A stretch of 64,000 nucleotides of DNA from an uncultured Lachnospiraceae bacterium (GTDB taxonomy: Bacteria > Bacillota > Clostridia > Lachnospirales > Lachnospiraceae): NCBI GenBank assembly GCA_946414885.1, contig CAMKQH010000001.1, forward strand, positions 62,001 through 126,000, read 5' to 3'. Position numbers and translations under genes: made by a program. This document shows, one piece after another, positions 15,592 to 24,421 of this stretch; the first letter of the stretch is position 1; each line of letters starts with the position of its first letter. Below the pieces are notes generated by a model. That model made no database searches. It was not told where the DNA came from and worked only from the letters and a program-made list of their open reading frames with translations.

Positions 15592-16680
15592 ATGAAGAAA
15601 GCATTGATCACGGGAGTAACGGGACAGGATGGATCGTATTTGTCAGAGTTTTTGTTGGAGAAGGGCTATGACGTACATGGAATCATTAGACGTTCCAGCG
15701 TAGATTTTAGGGAGAGAATCGCACATCTGGAGGGAAATCCCAGATTCCACCTGCACTATGGGGATCTTGCAGATTCCATGAGCCTTGTGAAGGTGATCGG
15801 AAGCGTTAGACCGGATGAAATTTATAACCTTGCTGCGCAGAGCCACGTACAGGTAAGCTTTGACGTGCCGGAGTTCACGGCTGACGTGGATGCGACTGGC
15901 GTGCTTCGCGTGTTAGAGGCCGTGCGCGTTTGCGGTCTTGCAGAGACTTGCCGCATCTATCAGGCATCCACTTCGGAGCTTTACGGCAAGGTGGAAGAGG
16001 TTCCCCAGAACGAGAACACCCCGTTCCATCCCTACAGCCCCTATGCCGTGGCAAAACAATATGGATTCTGGATCACAAAAGAATACAGGGAAGCGTACAA
16101 CATGTTCTGCTGCTCAGGAATTCTTTTCAATCATGAATCTGAGCGCCGCGGAGAGACCTTTGTTACGAGAAAGATCACGCTTGCAGCGGCCCGCATTGCC
16201 CAGGGAAAACAGGACAAGCTCTATCTTGGTAACCTTTCCAGCCTTCGCGATTGGGGCTATGCCAAGGATTACGTGGAATGCATGTGGCTGATCCTGCAAA
16301 ACGACAAGCCGGAGGATTTCGTCATTGCGACGGGCGTACAGCACTCCGTGCGTGAATTTGCAACTTTGGCCTTCCATCATGCCGGAATTGAACTGGAATG
16401 GCAGGGAGAGGGCATGGACGAGAAGGGTATTGACAAGGCAACCGGAAAGGTGCTTGTGGAAGTGTCCCCCGACTTTTACCGCCCGACGGACGTGGTCAAC
16501 CTTTGGGGAGATCCTTCCAAGGCTAAGCGCGAGCTTGGCTGGAATCCGACGAAGACCAGTTTTGAGGAGCTTGTGCGGATCATGACGGAGCATGACATGC
16601 AGAAAGTAGCCGTGGAGCGCGCTGAGGAGCACATTAAGACGAACCTTGCCGAGTATTTGGAAAAAGGCGTTGTGAAATAA
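15592..16680 (+). CDS. gmd: GDP-mannose 4,6-dehydratase
   Basis: Gmd converts GDP-D-mannose to GDP-4-keto-6-deoxy-D-mannose, the first committed step to GDP-L-fucose. The 362-residue product is an extended short-chain dehydrogenase with the [15 protein letters not shown] nucleotide-binding loop, the [12 protein letters not shown] segment, the catalytic STSELYG and Y-x-x-x-K (YAVAKQ), and [15 protein letters not shown], specific for Gmd. GGAGG precedes ATG 15592; the upstream ORF-track start at 15490 lies in the hairpin region. It leads a four-gene operon with fcl, manC and a glycosyltransferase. Confidence 0.96.
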   Translation: MKKALITGVTGQDGSYLSEFLLEKGYDVHGIIRRSSVDFRERIAHLEGNPRFHLHYGDLADSMSLVKVIGSVRPDEIYNLAAQSHVQVSFDVPEFTADVDATGVLRVLEAVRVCGLAETCRIYQASTSELYGKVEEVPQNENTPFHPYSPYAVAKQYGFWITKEYREAYNMFCCSGILFNHESERRGETFVTRKITLAAARIAQGKQDKLYLGNLSSLRDWGYAKDYVECMWLILQNDKPEDFVIATGVQHSVREFATLAFHHAGIELEWQGEGMDEKGIDKATGKVLVEVSPDFYRPTDVVNLWGDPSKAKRELGWNPTKTSFEELVRIMTEHDMQKVAVERAEEHIKTNLAEYLEKGVVK

Positions 16681-16729
16681 GGAAAAAGATAAATGATGCG
16701 CCGTGAAATGGCGGGAAAGAGTAAATAAA

Positions 16730-17674
16730 ATGATGGAGAAAAATGCAAAGATTTACGTTGCAGGGCATCGCGGAATGGTGGGCTCTGCAATCGTAAGGGA
16801 ATTGGAAAGACAAGGATATCACAATCTTGTTCTTAGAACCCATAAGGAACTGGACCTGACGAGGCAGGATCAGGTAGAGAAGTTTTTTGAGGAAGAGAAG
16901 CCAGAGTATGTTTTCCTTGCTGCCGCTAAGGTTGGCGGCATCATGGGTAATGCCACGGCCAAGGCTGACTTCATGTATGATAACATGATCCTTGAGATGA
17001 ACGTTATCCATTCCGCATGGAAGAACGGTTGTAAGAAGCTGGAGTTCCTTGGGAGTTCCTGCATTTATCCCCGCATGGCACCTCAGCCCATGCCGGAGAG
17101 CTGTCTTCTGACCTCTTCCCTTGAGCAGACCAATGAGGCCTATGCCCTGGCGAAGATCAGTGGCTTAAAATATTGTGAATACTTGAACGGACAATATGGC
17201 ACGGATTACATTTCCGTAATGCCAACGAACCTCTACGGACCTAACGACAATTATCATCCGGAACACAGTCACGTGCTTCCCGCACTGATCAGAAGATTCC
17301 ATGAGGCAAAATTGGCAGGCGCAAAGACCGTAACCTGTTGGGGTGACGGAAGTCCTTTAAGAGAATTCCTGTATGTGGATGACCTTGCAAACCTTTGCGT
17401 ATTCCTGATGAATAATTACAGCGGTGATGAGACCGTGAACGCAGGTACGGGAAAAGAACTGACGATCAAGGAACTGACGGAACTCGTGGCAAAGGTTGTG
17501 GGATACGAGGGAGAGATCCTCTGGGATCCGTCCAAGCCAAACGGCACGCCGAGAAAGCTTCTCGACGTCAGCAAGGCAACGAAGCTGGGTTGGACCTACA
17601 AGACGGAGCTGGAGGACGGCATCCGGCTTGCGTACGAAGACTTTTTGAACAATCCCATGAGGGCGGAGAGATAG
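16730..17674 (+). CDS. fcl: GDP-L-fucose synthase
   Basis: Fcl epimerises and reduces the Gmd product to GDP-L-fucose. The 314-residue product has the GHRGMVGSAIVREL Rossmann motif, AAAKVGGI, FLGSSCIYPRMAPQPM with the catalytic Ser and Cys, YALAKISG (Tyr-x-x-x-Lys) and PTNLYGPNDNYHPEHSHVLPALI. I start it at ATG 16730 (MMEKNAK), because the track start at 16703 has no ribosome binding site and adds ten basic residues not usual in the family. It follows gmd by 49 bp and precedes manC by 3 bp. Confidence 0.95.
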   Translation: MMEKNAKIYVAGHRGMVGSAIVRELERQGYHNLVLRTHKELDLTRQDQVEKFFEEEKPEYVFLAAAKVGGIMGNATAKADFMYDNMILEMNVIHSAWKNGCKKLEFLGSSCIYPRMAPQPMPESCLLTSSLEQTNEAYALAKISGLKYCEYLNGQYGTDYISVMPTNLYGPNDNYHPEHSHVLPALIRRFHEAKLAGAKTVTCWGDGSPLREFLYVDDLANLCVFLMNNYSGDETVNAGTGKELTIKELTELVAKVVGYEGEILWDPSKPNGTPRKLLDVSKATKLGWTYKTELEDGIRLAYEDFLNNPMRAER

Positions 17675-17677
17675 AGC

Positions 17678-19045
17678 ATGAACATCGTATTACTTTCAGG
17701 AGGATCGGGAAAGCGTCTTTGGCCCCTTTCCAATGACGTCCGGTCAAAGCAATTCATAAAAATATTCCATAAGCCCGCTGACGGGACGCAGGAGCTGGCA
17801 AACAATGCCATGGAGGAAGCCTATGAATCCATGGTGCAGCGCGTATACCGTCAGATCAAGGCCGTGGATCCAACGGCTACGGTGACGATCGCCACGTCGA
17901 AATCACAGGTTAGCGCAATTCATAACCAGCTTGGAGAGAACGTTGGCATTTCCGTTGAACCCTGCAGAAGAGACACGTTCCCCGCGATCGCGCTAGCGAC
18001 TGCATATTTGCACGACGTGATGGGAGTTCCTGAGGAGGAGGCCGTTGTCGTATGCCCCGTGGATCCTTACGTGGAGAAGGATTATTTTGAGTCCCTCAAA
18101 AAACTTTGGGAGCTTGCGCAGGCGGGAACGGCCAACTTAACGCTGATGGGCATCGATCCCACCTATCCGTCAGAAAAATATGGATATATCATTCCGACGG
18201 GCAAGGAGCAGGTCGCCAAGGTGGATACCTTTAAGGAAAAGCCTGACGCTGCCACGGCGCAAAAATACATTGATGCCGGCGGCCTTTGGAATGGCGGCGT
18301 GTTTGCCTATAAATTAAAGTACGTGCTGGAGAGGGCGCATGAACTGATCGATTTTACGGATTATCAGGATCTGTTCCATAAGTATGACACGCTCACAAAG
18401 ATCAGTTTCGACTATGCCGTGGTTGAGCATGAAAAGGACATTGCCGTGCTGCGGTTTCAAGGGCAGTGGAAGGATCTGGGAACCTGGAATACCTTAACGG
18501 AAGCCATGGAAGAAAGCTGCATCGGTGACGTGCGACTGAATGAAACCTGCAAGGACGTACACGCCATTAATGAACTGGGGATTCCAATTTTGGGCATGGG
18601 TCTTAAAAATTTGGTGATCGCAGCCAGTCCGGACGGCATCCTTGTCAGTGACAAGGAGCAGAGTTCCTATATCAAACCCTACGTCGATGCCATTGATCAG
18701 CAGATCATGTTTGCGGAAAAGAGCTGGGGAAGCTTCCGCGTGCTCGACGTAAAGCCGGAGAGCTTGACCATTCAGGTGACCTTGAATCCCGGACATGGCA
18801 TGAACTATCACAGCCACGAGAGGCGCGACGAAGTTTGGACGGTGATCGCCGGTAAGGGCAAAGCCATGTTGGACGGCGTGGAGCAGAAGGTGAACGTTGG
18901 TGACGTGATCCGCATGCCGGCAGGCTGCAAGCATACGGTTTATGCGGAGACGGAGCTTCAGATCATTGAAGTGCAGCTGGGAGTTGATATCAGTGTTTCT
19001 GACAAGAAGAAGCACGAGCTTTATGAATGGAGTCTGGAAGGATGA
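17678..19045 (+). CDS. manC: Mannose-1-phosphate guanylyltransferase, cupin-containing
   Basis: ManC makes GDP-mannose from GTP and mannose 1-phosphate, the substrate of Gmd. The 455-residue product has the N-terminal nucleotidyltransferase domain (LLSGGSGKRLWPLSND with SKQF, VVCPVDPYVEKDYF, EKPDAATAQKYIDAGG, WNGGVFAYK) and a C-terminal cupin (GHGMNYHSHERRDEVWTVIAGKG) of the type II mannose-6-phosphate isomerase kind. It is probably bifunctional, although the isomerase activity is inferred from the domain alone. It starts 3 bp after fcl and overlaps the next gene by ATGA. Confidence 0.94.
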   Translation: MNIVLLSGGSGKRLWPLSNDVRSKQFIKIFHKPADGTQELANNAMEEAYESMVQRVYRQIKAVDPTATVTIATSKSQVSAIHNQLGENVGISVEPCRRDTFPAIALATAYLHDVMGVPEEEAVVVCPVDPYVEKDYFESLKKLWELAQAGTANLTLMGIDPTYPSEKYGYIIPTGKEQVAKVDTFKEKPDAATAQKYIDAGGLWNGGVFAYKLKYVLERAHELIDFTDYQDLFHKYDTLTKISFDYAVVEHEKDIAVLRFQGQWKDLGTWNTLTEAMEESCIGDVRLNETCKDVHAINELGIPILGMGLKNLVIAASPDGILVSDKEQSSYIKPYVDAIDQQIMFAEKSWGSFRVLDVKPESLTIQVTLNPGHGMNYHSHERRDEVWTVIAGKGKAMLDGVEQKVNVGDVIRMPAGCKHTVYAETELQIIEVQLGVDISVSDKKKHELYEWSLEG

Positions 19046-20802
19046 ACGTTGTTTTGTTCTACAATGAGCTGTTTACCATCCTTTTTATGCTAATGGCCGG
19101 AGCGGTGATCGCACTGGATCGCGTCAAAAAGCCGGCAAAAGAGGAAAATGCTGCGAAAACGGTGGATGAAATTACTTCCGGTCAGAAAAAGGATTCGCGG
19201 GAGATTTACGTATTTTTGGGGATGCTGTTTGTGGCATTTATTCTTCGTGCGTGGAAATTTGGCGCAATTCCCGAAGGAATGAACCAGGACGGCGCCATGG
19301 CGGCCGTGGACGCGAAAGCATTGGCAGATTACGCGACGGATCGTTTTGGAACGTTCCTTCCGACGCATTTTACGGCATGGGGATATGGGCAAATGAGCGT
19401 GCTCTTATCCTATTGCATGGTTCCATTTATCAAACTGTTCGGTTTGAACGTGATCACGGCAAGGATTCCCATACTGATCGCGAGCATGCTTGGCCTCGCG
19501 GCTCTTTACGGCATTGCAAAAAAGCTTTGCGGAACAAGGGCGGCGTACGTCACGCTTGCCTTTGCCGTATGCAATCCCTGGCATTTTATGCAGAGCAGAT
19601 GGGCGTTGGATTGCAATCTTTTTCCGCACGTTCTGCTGATCGGTATCTGGTTTCTGATCAAGGGACTTGACGGAAAAAAGAGATGGCTGTATTTCTCCAT
19701 GGTTGCGTTCGCACTTTGCATGTATTGCTATGGCATTGCATTTTACACCGTACCGGTATTTTTGCTTGGAATGGCTGGATATCTATTGATCAAGAGAATC
19801 CTAAAATGGCATGAGGTTCTGATCTGCGTTGCCGTTTATGCTTTCGTCGCATGGCCAATTTATCTTACCATGATGATCAATGCCTTCAAGTGGAATACCA
19901 TCAAGACTTTCTTTTGTACCATGCCATATTTTCCTGAAAGCGTGAGATCTCGGGACATTCTCTTTTTTAGTGACGATAAGCTTGCACAGCTTATAAAAAA
20001 CTTCCAGAGCCTGAAAAATGTCTACGTATCGGGCGACGCGTTGCCGTGGAACACGTTGCCGGGCTTTGGGGTTATCACAAAATGTTTTCTTCCGTTTGTT
20101 TTGGTGGGTACGTATGCCTGCCTCCGGCTGATGCGAAGCGAGGAGAATTCCATCAAAAAAGCAGGTTATGCAGCCGCATTGTTTTTCTTTGCGATCGGAA
20201 ATCTTTCGGGCCTTATCACGGCTAACGTTAACGTAAACCGGGTGAACGTACTGCATTATGCATTGCTGCTCATGGCTGGTCTTGGCATTAGCTTTACCGT
20301 TTCATACCTAAACAAACGGGCGCTGCTGATTCTTTTGGCCTATGGAATCATGAGCGTATTGTTTGTCAACGCGTATTTTACGGAACATTCCAAGACGTTG
20401 CGAAGCAATTTCTATGCAGAGTTTCTGGAAGCAGTACGGATTGCGGGAGATGAGAAGCAAACGGACTGCGAGCAACTTGTGATTACTCCGGACACGCAAT
20501 ATGCCGGTTCGGCGAGAGTCTCGGAAATCCTTACTTTGTTTGCGCTTTCCGTGGATGCAGAGTTTTTCCAGGGAAAGGCCGTGGATCAATATGGGCAGTC
20601 TTATCATGAAAAATTCCAATACGTGAATGTTTTGCCGGAAGGCATGGATTCAAGCCTGCCGGTCGCATACGTGATCAGAACGGCGTATTTGGGTGACCAG
20701 GGAACGGAATTGTTGGAGGAGAAAGGTTTCGTCGTAAAGAAAACAAAAGGAAACGGGGAGTACTGTGTTGTGATTCCCAGAGAGCGATATTTGGGGAATT
20801 AA
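19042..20802 (+). CDS. Multi-spanning membrane glycosyltransferase (GT39/ArnT-like)
   Basis: The 586-residue protein has about ten to eleven membrane helices after a soluble linker. The first outer loop contains GMNQDGAMAAVDA, the acidic motif typical of lipid-phosphate-sugar-dependent GT-C enzymes (GT39/PMT/ArnT group), and a later SRWALDCNLFPHVLLIGIWF fits the same fold. Such enzymes transfer a sugar from a polyprenyl carrier to glycan or protein outside the membrane. It overlaps manC by 4 bp (ATGA), so it belongs to the GDP-fucose operon and probably acts on the surface glycan that receives the sugar. Acceptor and donor are unknown. Confidence 0.75.
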   Translation: MNVVLFYNELFTILFMLMAGAVIALDRVKKPAKEENAAKTVDEITSGQKKDSREIYVFLGMLFVAFILRAWKFGAIPEGMNQDGAMAAVDAKALADYATDRFGTFLPTHFTAWGYGQMSVLLSYCMVPFIKLFGLNVITARIPILIASMLGLAALYGIAKKLCGTRAAYVTLAFAVCNPWHFMQSRWALDCNLFPHVLLIGIWFLIKGLDGKKRWLYFSMVAFALCMYCYGIAFYTVPVFLLGMAGYLLIKRILKWHEVLICVAVYAFVAWPIYLTMMINAFKWNTIKTFFCTMPYFPESVRSRDILFFSDDKLAQLIKNFQSLKNVYVSGDALPWNTLPGFGVITKCFLPFVLVGTYACLRLMRSEENSIKKAGYAAALFFFAIGNLSGLITANVNVNRVNVLHYALLLMAGLGISFTVSYLNKRALLILLAYGIMSVLFVNAYFTEHSKTLRSNFYAEFLEAVRIAGDEKQTDCEQLVITPDTQYAGSARVSEILTLFALSVDAEFFQGKAVDQYGQSYHEKFQYVNVLPEGMDSSLPVAYVIRTAYLGDQGTELLEEKGFVVKKTKGNGEYCVVIPRERYLGN

Positions 20803-20834
20803 TCTTTAGGACCTTTTTGTACTTAGAAAAAAAC

Positions 20835-20862
20835 TTGCTTTTCCCAATTTCTATGTTACAAT
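20835..20862 (+). promoter_or_regulatory. Promoter of the oligopeptide transporter operon
   Basis: TTGCTT (20835-20840) and TACAAT (20857-20862) are 16 bp apart, 55 bp before the lipoprotein start. Confidence 0.7.
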
Positions 20863-20917
20863 GAGGGTGACAATTGAATAGTGAGAGATTTATTTTCTTG
20901 AAGAAAGGGAGAGCATT

Positions 20918-22519
20918 ATGAAGAAGAAATTTAGCATTACCCTCATGGCACTTCTCTTGGTCGCTGCACTGGGCGGATGCGCAGGTGGCAAGTCTTCGGG
21001 GAATGAGTCCTCTACCGCTCCGGACGCTACGCAGGGAAGCCAGGCTTCCGTTTCTGGCCAGGGAACCGAGGATCCCAATGGGAACAAGGATTCCAAATAT
21101 GGCGGAAAGGTAGTAGTCGGAGTACAACAGGATATTGACAGTCTTGACCCACACAAAGCAACTGCGGCAGGAACCAAGGAAATTCTGTTCAACATTTTTG
21201 AAGGTCTTTTAAAGGTTAATGAAAATGGTTCGTTAATCTGTGCAGTCGCTAGTGATTACTCCGTTTCGGAGGATGGGCTCACCTACACCTTTACCTTACG
21301 TGACAACGTAAAGTTCCACAACGGGAACAAGGTGACGGCTGAGGACGTGAAGTATTCCTTGGAGAGGGCTTCCGGATTACTTGATGGCACTGCACTGGTA
21401 TCGAGCTTAACAACGCTGAAAAGCGTAGACATTGTCGATGAGCATACGGTCCAGGTAACAACGGGCAGCGCCAATCTGGAGCTGATCTACAGCTTCACCA
21501 CGGCCATCATCCCCGCAGGCAGCGGAGAGGCGGAAGGCAGCAACCCCATTGGTACGGGACCTTTTTCTTTTGTTTCCTACAAGCCCCAGGAGGGCCTTGT
21601 GGTAAAGAAGAATCCTGACTACTGGCAGGAAGGTCTTCCCTACTTGGATGAGGTACAATTTAAGATCGTCAGCGGCGCTGACACGGCTCTTTTGGAGCTG
21701 AAGGGTCACAGCATTGATCTGTACTCCTACCTGACGGATTCTCAGGCAGAGGAGCTGAAGAATGACTATCAGATCCTTTCCGCACCCTCCGACGTATTAC
21801 AGGGCATGTTCCTGAACAATGCGGTAGCACCCTTTAACGACGTAAGGGTTCGTCAGGCAGTCTGCTACGCCATGGACAGGGATCTGGCAAATCAGTTTGT
21901 GGTTGGCGGAAACGGCACCATCATGAGTGCCCCCATGCTGCCTGCCATGAAGGATTACTACGTGGAACTGAATGACGTATATGGCACGGGCGCGAACGTT
22001 GAAAAGGCAAAGCAGCTTCTTGCTGAGGCAGGTTATGCAGATGGCGTGTCATTCACCGTGAGAGTACCTTCCAACTATGAAGCGCACGTTCAGACGGCAG
22101 AGGTCGTTGCAGAACAACTCAAGGATGCCAACATTGATTGCAAGATCGAACTGGTAGATTGGAATACTTGGCTGGAGGACATCTACAAGGGACGTAATTA
22201 TCAGGCAACCCTTTGCGGCATTACTTGTGACATGACCCCCAGTTACCTAACGGTACGCTTCCAGACGGATCACAAAAAGAACTTCATCAACTTTGCCAAC
22301 GCGGATTATGACGTGGCTTACCAGAAGGCTGCGGCTAGCTTGAATCTGGAGGAGAAGGCAAAGTACTACAAGCAAGCGCAGGAGATCTTCGTGAAGGAGG
22401 CAGGAACCGCATTTATCCAGGTTCCCCCCATCACCATCGCGATGAACAAGAACCTGAGCGGATACAAGTTCTATCCCATCTACGTGCAGGACATGAGCAC
22501 CGTATATTTTAACAAGTAA
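20918..22519 (+). CDS. Peptide ABC transporter substrate-binding lipoprotein
   Basis: This is a family 5 solute-binding protein (DppA/OppA type), 533 residues. The signal peptide ends in LGGC, a good lipobox, and is followed by a Ser/Gly/Thr-rich linker to about residue 65. Then come DSLDPHKATAAGTKEILFNIFEGLLK, the EDVKYSLERA segment and GTGPFSFVSYKPQEGLVVKKNPDYW, all family hallmarks. It is the first gene of an operon with two permeases and a fused ATPase. The peptide or other ligand cannot be read from sequence; nickel or sugar-oligomer binding is known in this family too. Confidence 0.93.
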   Translation: MKKKFSITLMALLLVAALGGCAGGKSSGNESSTAPDATQGSQASVSGQGTEDPNGNKDSKYGGKVVVGVQQDIDSLDPHKATAAGTKEILFNIFEGLLKVNENGSLICAVASDYSVSEDGLTYTFTLRDNVKFHNGNKVTAEDVKYSLERASGLLDGTALVSSLTTLKSVDIVDEHTVQVTTGSANLELIYSFTTAIIPAGSGEAEGSNPIGTGPFSFVSYKPQEGLVVKKNPDYWQEGLPYLDEVQFKIVSGADTALLELKGHSIDLYSYLTDSQAEELKNDYQILSAPSDVLQGMFLNNAVAPFNDVRVRQAVCYAMDRDLANQFVVGGNGTIMSAPMLPAMKDYYVELNDVYGTGANVEKAKQLLAEAGYADGVSFTVRVPSNYEAHVQTAEVVAEQLKDANIDCKIELVDWNTWLEDIYKGRNYQATLCGITCDMTPSYLTVRFQTDHKKNFINFANADYDVAYQKAAASLNLEEKAKYYKQAQEIFVKEAGTAFIQVPPITIAMNKNLSGYKFYPIYVQDMSTVYFNK

Positions 22520-22579
22520 ACATTGATTCATCGGTTCGCTTCCCGAAGGGGAACCTTGAAAGAGGAAAGGAGGGCTGGC

Positions 22580-23539
22580 ATGAAATACCTGGTAAAAAAG
22601 TTCGTAACTCTCATTATGACGTTGTTCCTGGTATCCGTGCTGGCCTTCCTTGCGTTCCAGATCATTCCCGGCGACGTCGTGACGAGTATTCTTGGCACGG
22701 AAGCGACGCCTGAGAGGGAAGAGCAATTAAGACAGGAATTAGGGTTGGACAAGCCACCCGTCGTCAGGTATTTTCGGTGGGCGGGAAGCGTCCTAAAGGG
22801 AGATTTCGGTGATAGCTATCGTTACTCCAAAAACATGAATCAAATGATGCCGGTGGCGGAGCTCATCGGTGATAAGCTTCCCGTGACGCTCCTCCTCGCG
22901 GCGCTATCCATGATCTTTATCGCGGTGATCGCCATTCCCTTGGGCGTTTTATGGGCCCGAAGCAAGAATAAGGTGTTTGACGTGATGATGAACATGGGGA
23001 CCCAGACGGCTATGGCCGTCCCGTCGTTCTTTTTGGGCGTCCTTGTGACATATCTTTTTGGCATTTTACTCAAATGGTTTGCCCCCGGTGGCTATATCTC
23101 CTACAAAGAGGATTTCTGGGGCTGCATTTCCTATTTGGTCTTCCCGGCCATCTCCGTGGCCATTCCGAAGATCGCCATGACGGCGCGCTTCCTTCGAAAT
23201 TCCATGCTGACCGAAAGCGGCAGCGACTATGTCCGCACGGCCTACAGTAAGGGCGCGTCGGAGCGCCGCGTAGCGTACTTCCACGTGCTTCGAAACGCCA
23301 TGATGCCCGTCGTGACCTTCCTCGGCATGATCATCGCAGAGATCGTCGCCGGCAGCATTGTGGTCGAGCAGGTGTTCAGCCTTCCTGGCATCGGCAAACT
23401 ACTTATCAGTTCGATATCAACAAGAGACTTCCCCGTAGTGGAGATCTTGATCCTATATATTACTTTTGTTGTGATCGTCGTATATTTCCTGGTGGACGTG
23501 CTCTACCGAGTGATCGATCCCAGGATCAGCAACAAATAA
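22580..23539 (+). CDS. Peptide ABC transporter permease, DppB type
   Basis: The 319-residue protein has six membrane helices and the DppB/OppB N-terminal pattern (LVSVLAFLAFQIIPGD, then EQLRQELGLDKPPVVRYFRW). The cytoplasmic EAA loop reads YVRTAYSKGASERRVAYFHVLRNA and docks with the ATPase. The start at ATG 22580 follows AAAGGAGGG; the track start at 22523 lies in the leader. It lies 60 bp after the binding-protein gene. Confidence 0.94.
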   Translation: MKYLVKKFVTLIMTLFLVSVLAFLAFQIIPGDVVTSILGTEATPEREEQLRQELGLDKPPVVRYFRWAGSVLKGDFGDSYRYSKNMNQMMPVAELIGDKLPVTLLLAALSMIFIAVIAIPLGVLWARSKNKVFDVMMNMGTQTAMAVPSFFLGVLVTYLFGILLKWFAPGGYISYKEDFWGCISYLVFPAISVAIPKIAMTARFLRNSMLTESGSDYVRTAYSKGASERRVAYFHVLRNAMMPVVTFLGMIIAEIVAGSIVVEQVFSLPGIGKLLISSISTRDFPVVEILILYITFVVIVVYFLVDVLYRVIDPRISNK

Positions 23540-23593
23540 TCATTGTTGGAAATCCGTCAGGCATTTCGCAAGCTTAAGGAAAAGGAGAATTCC

Positions 23594-24421
23594 GTGAAGA
23601 AAGTGGGAGCGTGGTTCAAAAAACAGAATGCGTACTTTCTGGTGGGACTGGTGATGACCGGTCTTGCCGTCATGCTCGGAATTCTGAGCTTCTTCTGGAC
23701 GCCCTTTAGTACCACTTCCATGTCTGCGGCGGAGCGTTTTCACGGGCCCAGCCTTCGTCATCTCTTTGGAACGGACAATTTCGGCAGGGACATTTTTTCC
23801 AGAGTGATGCAGGGTATCGGAACCACCGTGATCGTCAGCAGTCTGATCGTCGTGATCTCTGCAGGCGCAGGCATTCTGATCGGTGCGATTACCGGATATT
23901 TTGGCGGGATTTTGGATGAGATCATCATGCGCATCACGGATGCCATCAATGCATTTCCAAGCATTCTTTTGGCGCTTGTCGTGATCAGTATTTTGGGGAG
24001 CGGAAAGCAGAACGTGATTTTTTCTTTGGGCATCGTGTTTGCACCCTCCTACGTCAGGATCGTGCGAAGCGAATTCATACGCCTGCGGGATGCGGATTTC
24101 GTTTGCCGCGCGAGACTAATGGGCGTAAAGAAACTGCGCATTCTGTTTGTACACATTTTGCCTAACATATGGTCCGTGTTCTGGGTTAGCGTGACCATAG
24201 GCTTTAATAACGCGATCCTCGCGGAGTCTGGCATGAGTTATCTTGGCATTGGCGTTCAGCCGCCGGATGCAAGTCTTGGAAAGATGCTTTCGGATGCGCA
24301 GGGATACCTTGGCCGTGCGCCCTGGTATGCACTGGCGCCTGGACTTACCATCGTGTGGATCGTACTTGGATTCTCCCTTCTGAGCGAAGGAATTCGGCGA
24401 AAGGAGGCGGGAAAGAGATGA
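23594..24421 (+). CDS. Peptide ABC transporter permease, DppC type
   Basis: This 275-residue protein is the partner permease, with the DppC landmark HLFGTDNFGRDIFSRVMQG after the first helix, and the EAA loop FVCRARLMGVKKLRILFVHILPN. I start it at GTG 23594 because AAAGGAG lies 6 bp before it, whereas the track start is a TTG (23543) without one. The stop overlaps the ATPase start as ATGA. Confidence 0.94.
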   Translation: MKKVGAWFKKQNAYFLVGLVMTGLAVMLGILSFFWTPFSTTSMSAAERFHGPSLRHLFGTDNFGRDIFSRVMQGIGTTVIVSSLIVVISAGAGILIGAITGYFGGILDEIIMRITDAINAFPSILLALVVISILGSGKQNVIFSLGIVFAPSYVRIVRSEFIRLRDADFVCRARLMGVKKLRILFVHILPNIWSVFWVSVTIGFNNAILAESGMSYLGIGVQPPDASLGKMLSDAQGYLGRAPWYALAPGLTIVWIVLGFSLLSEGIRRKEAGKR

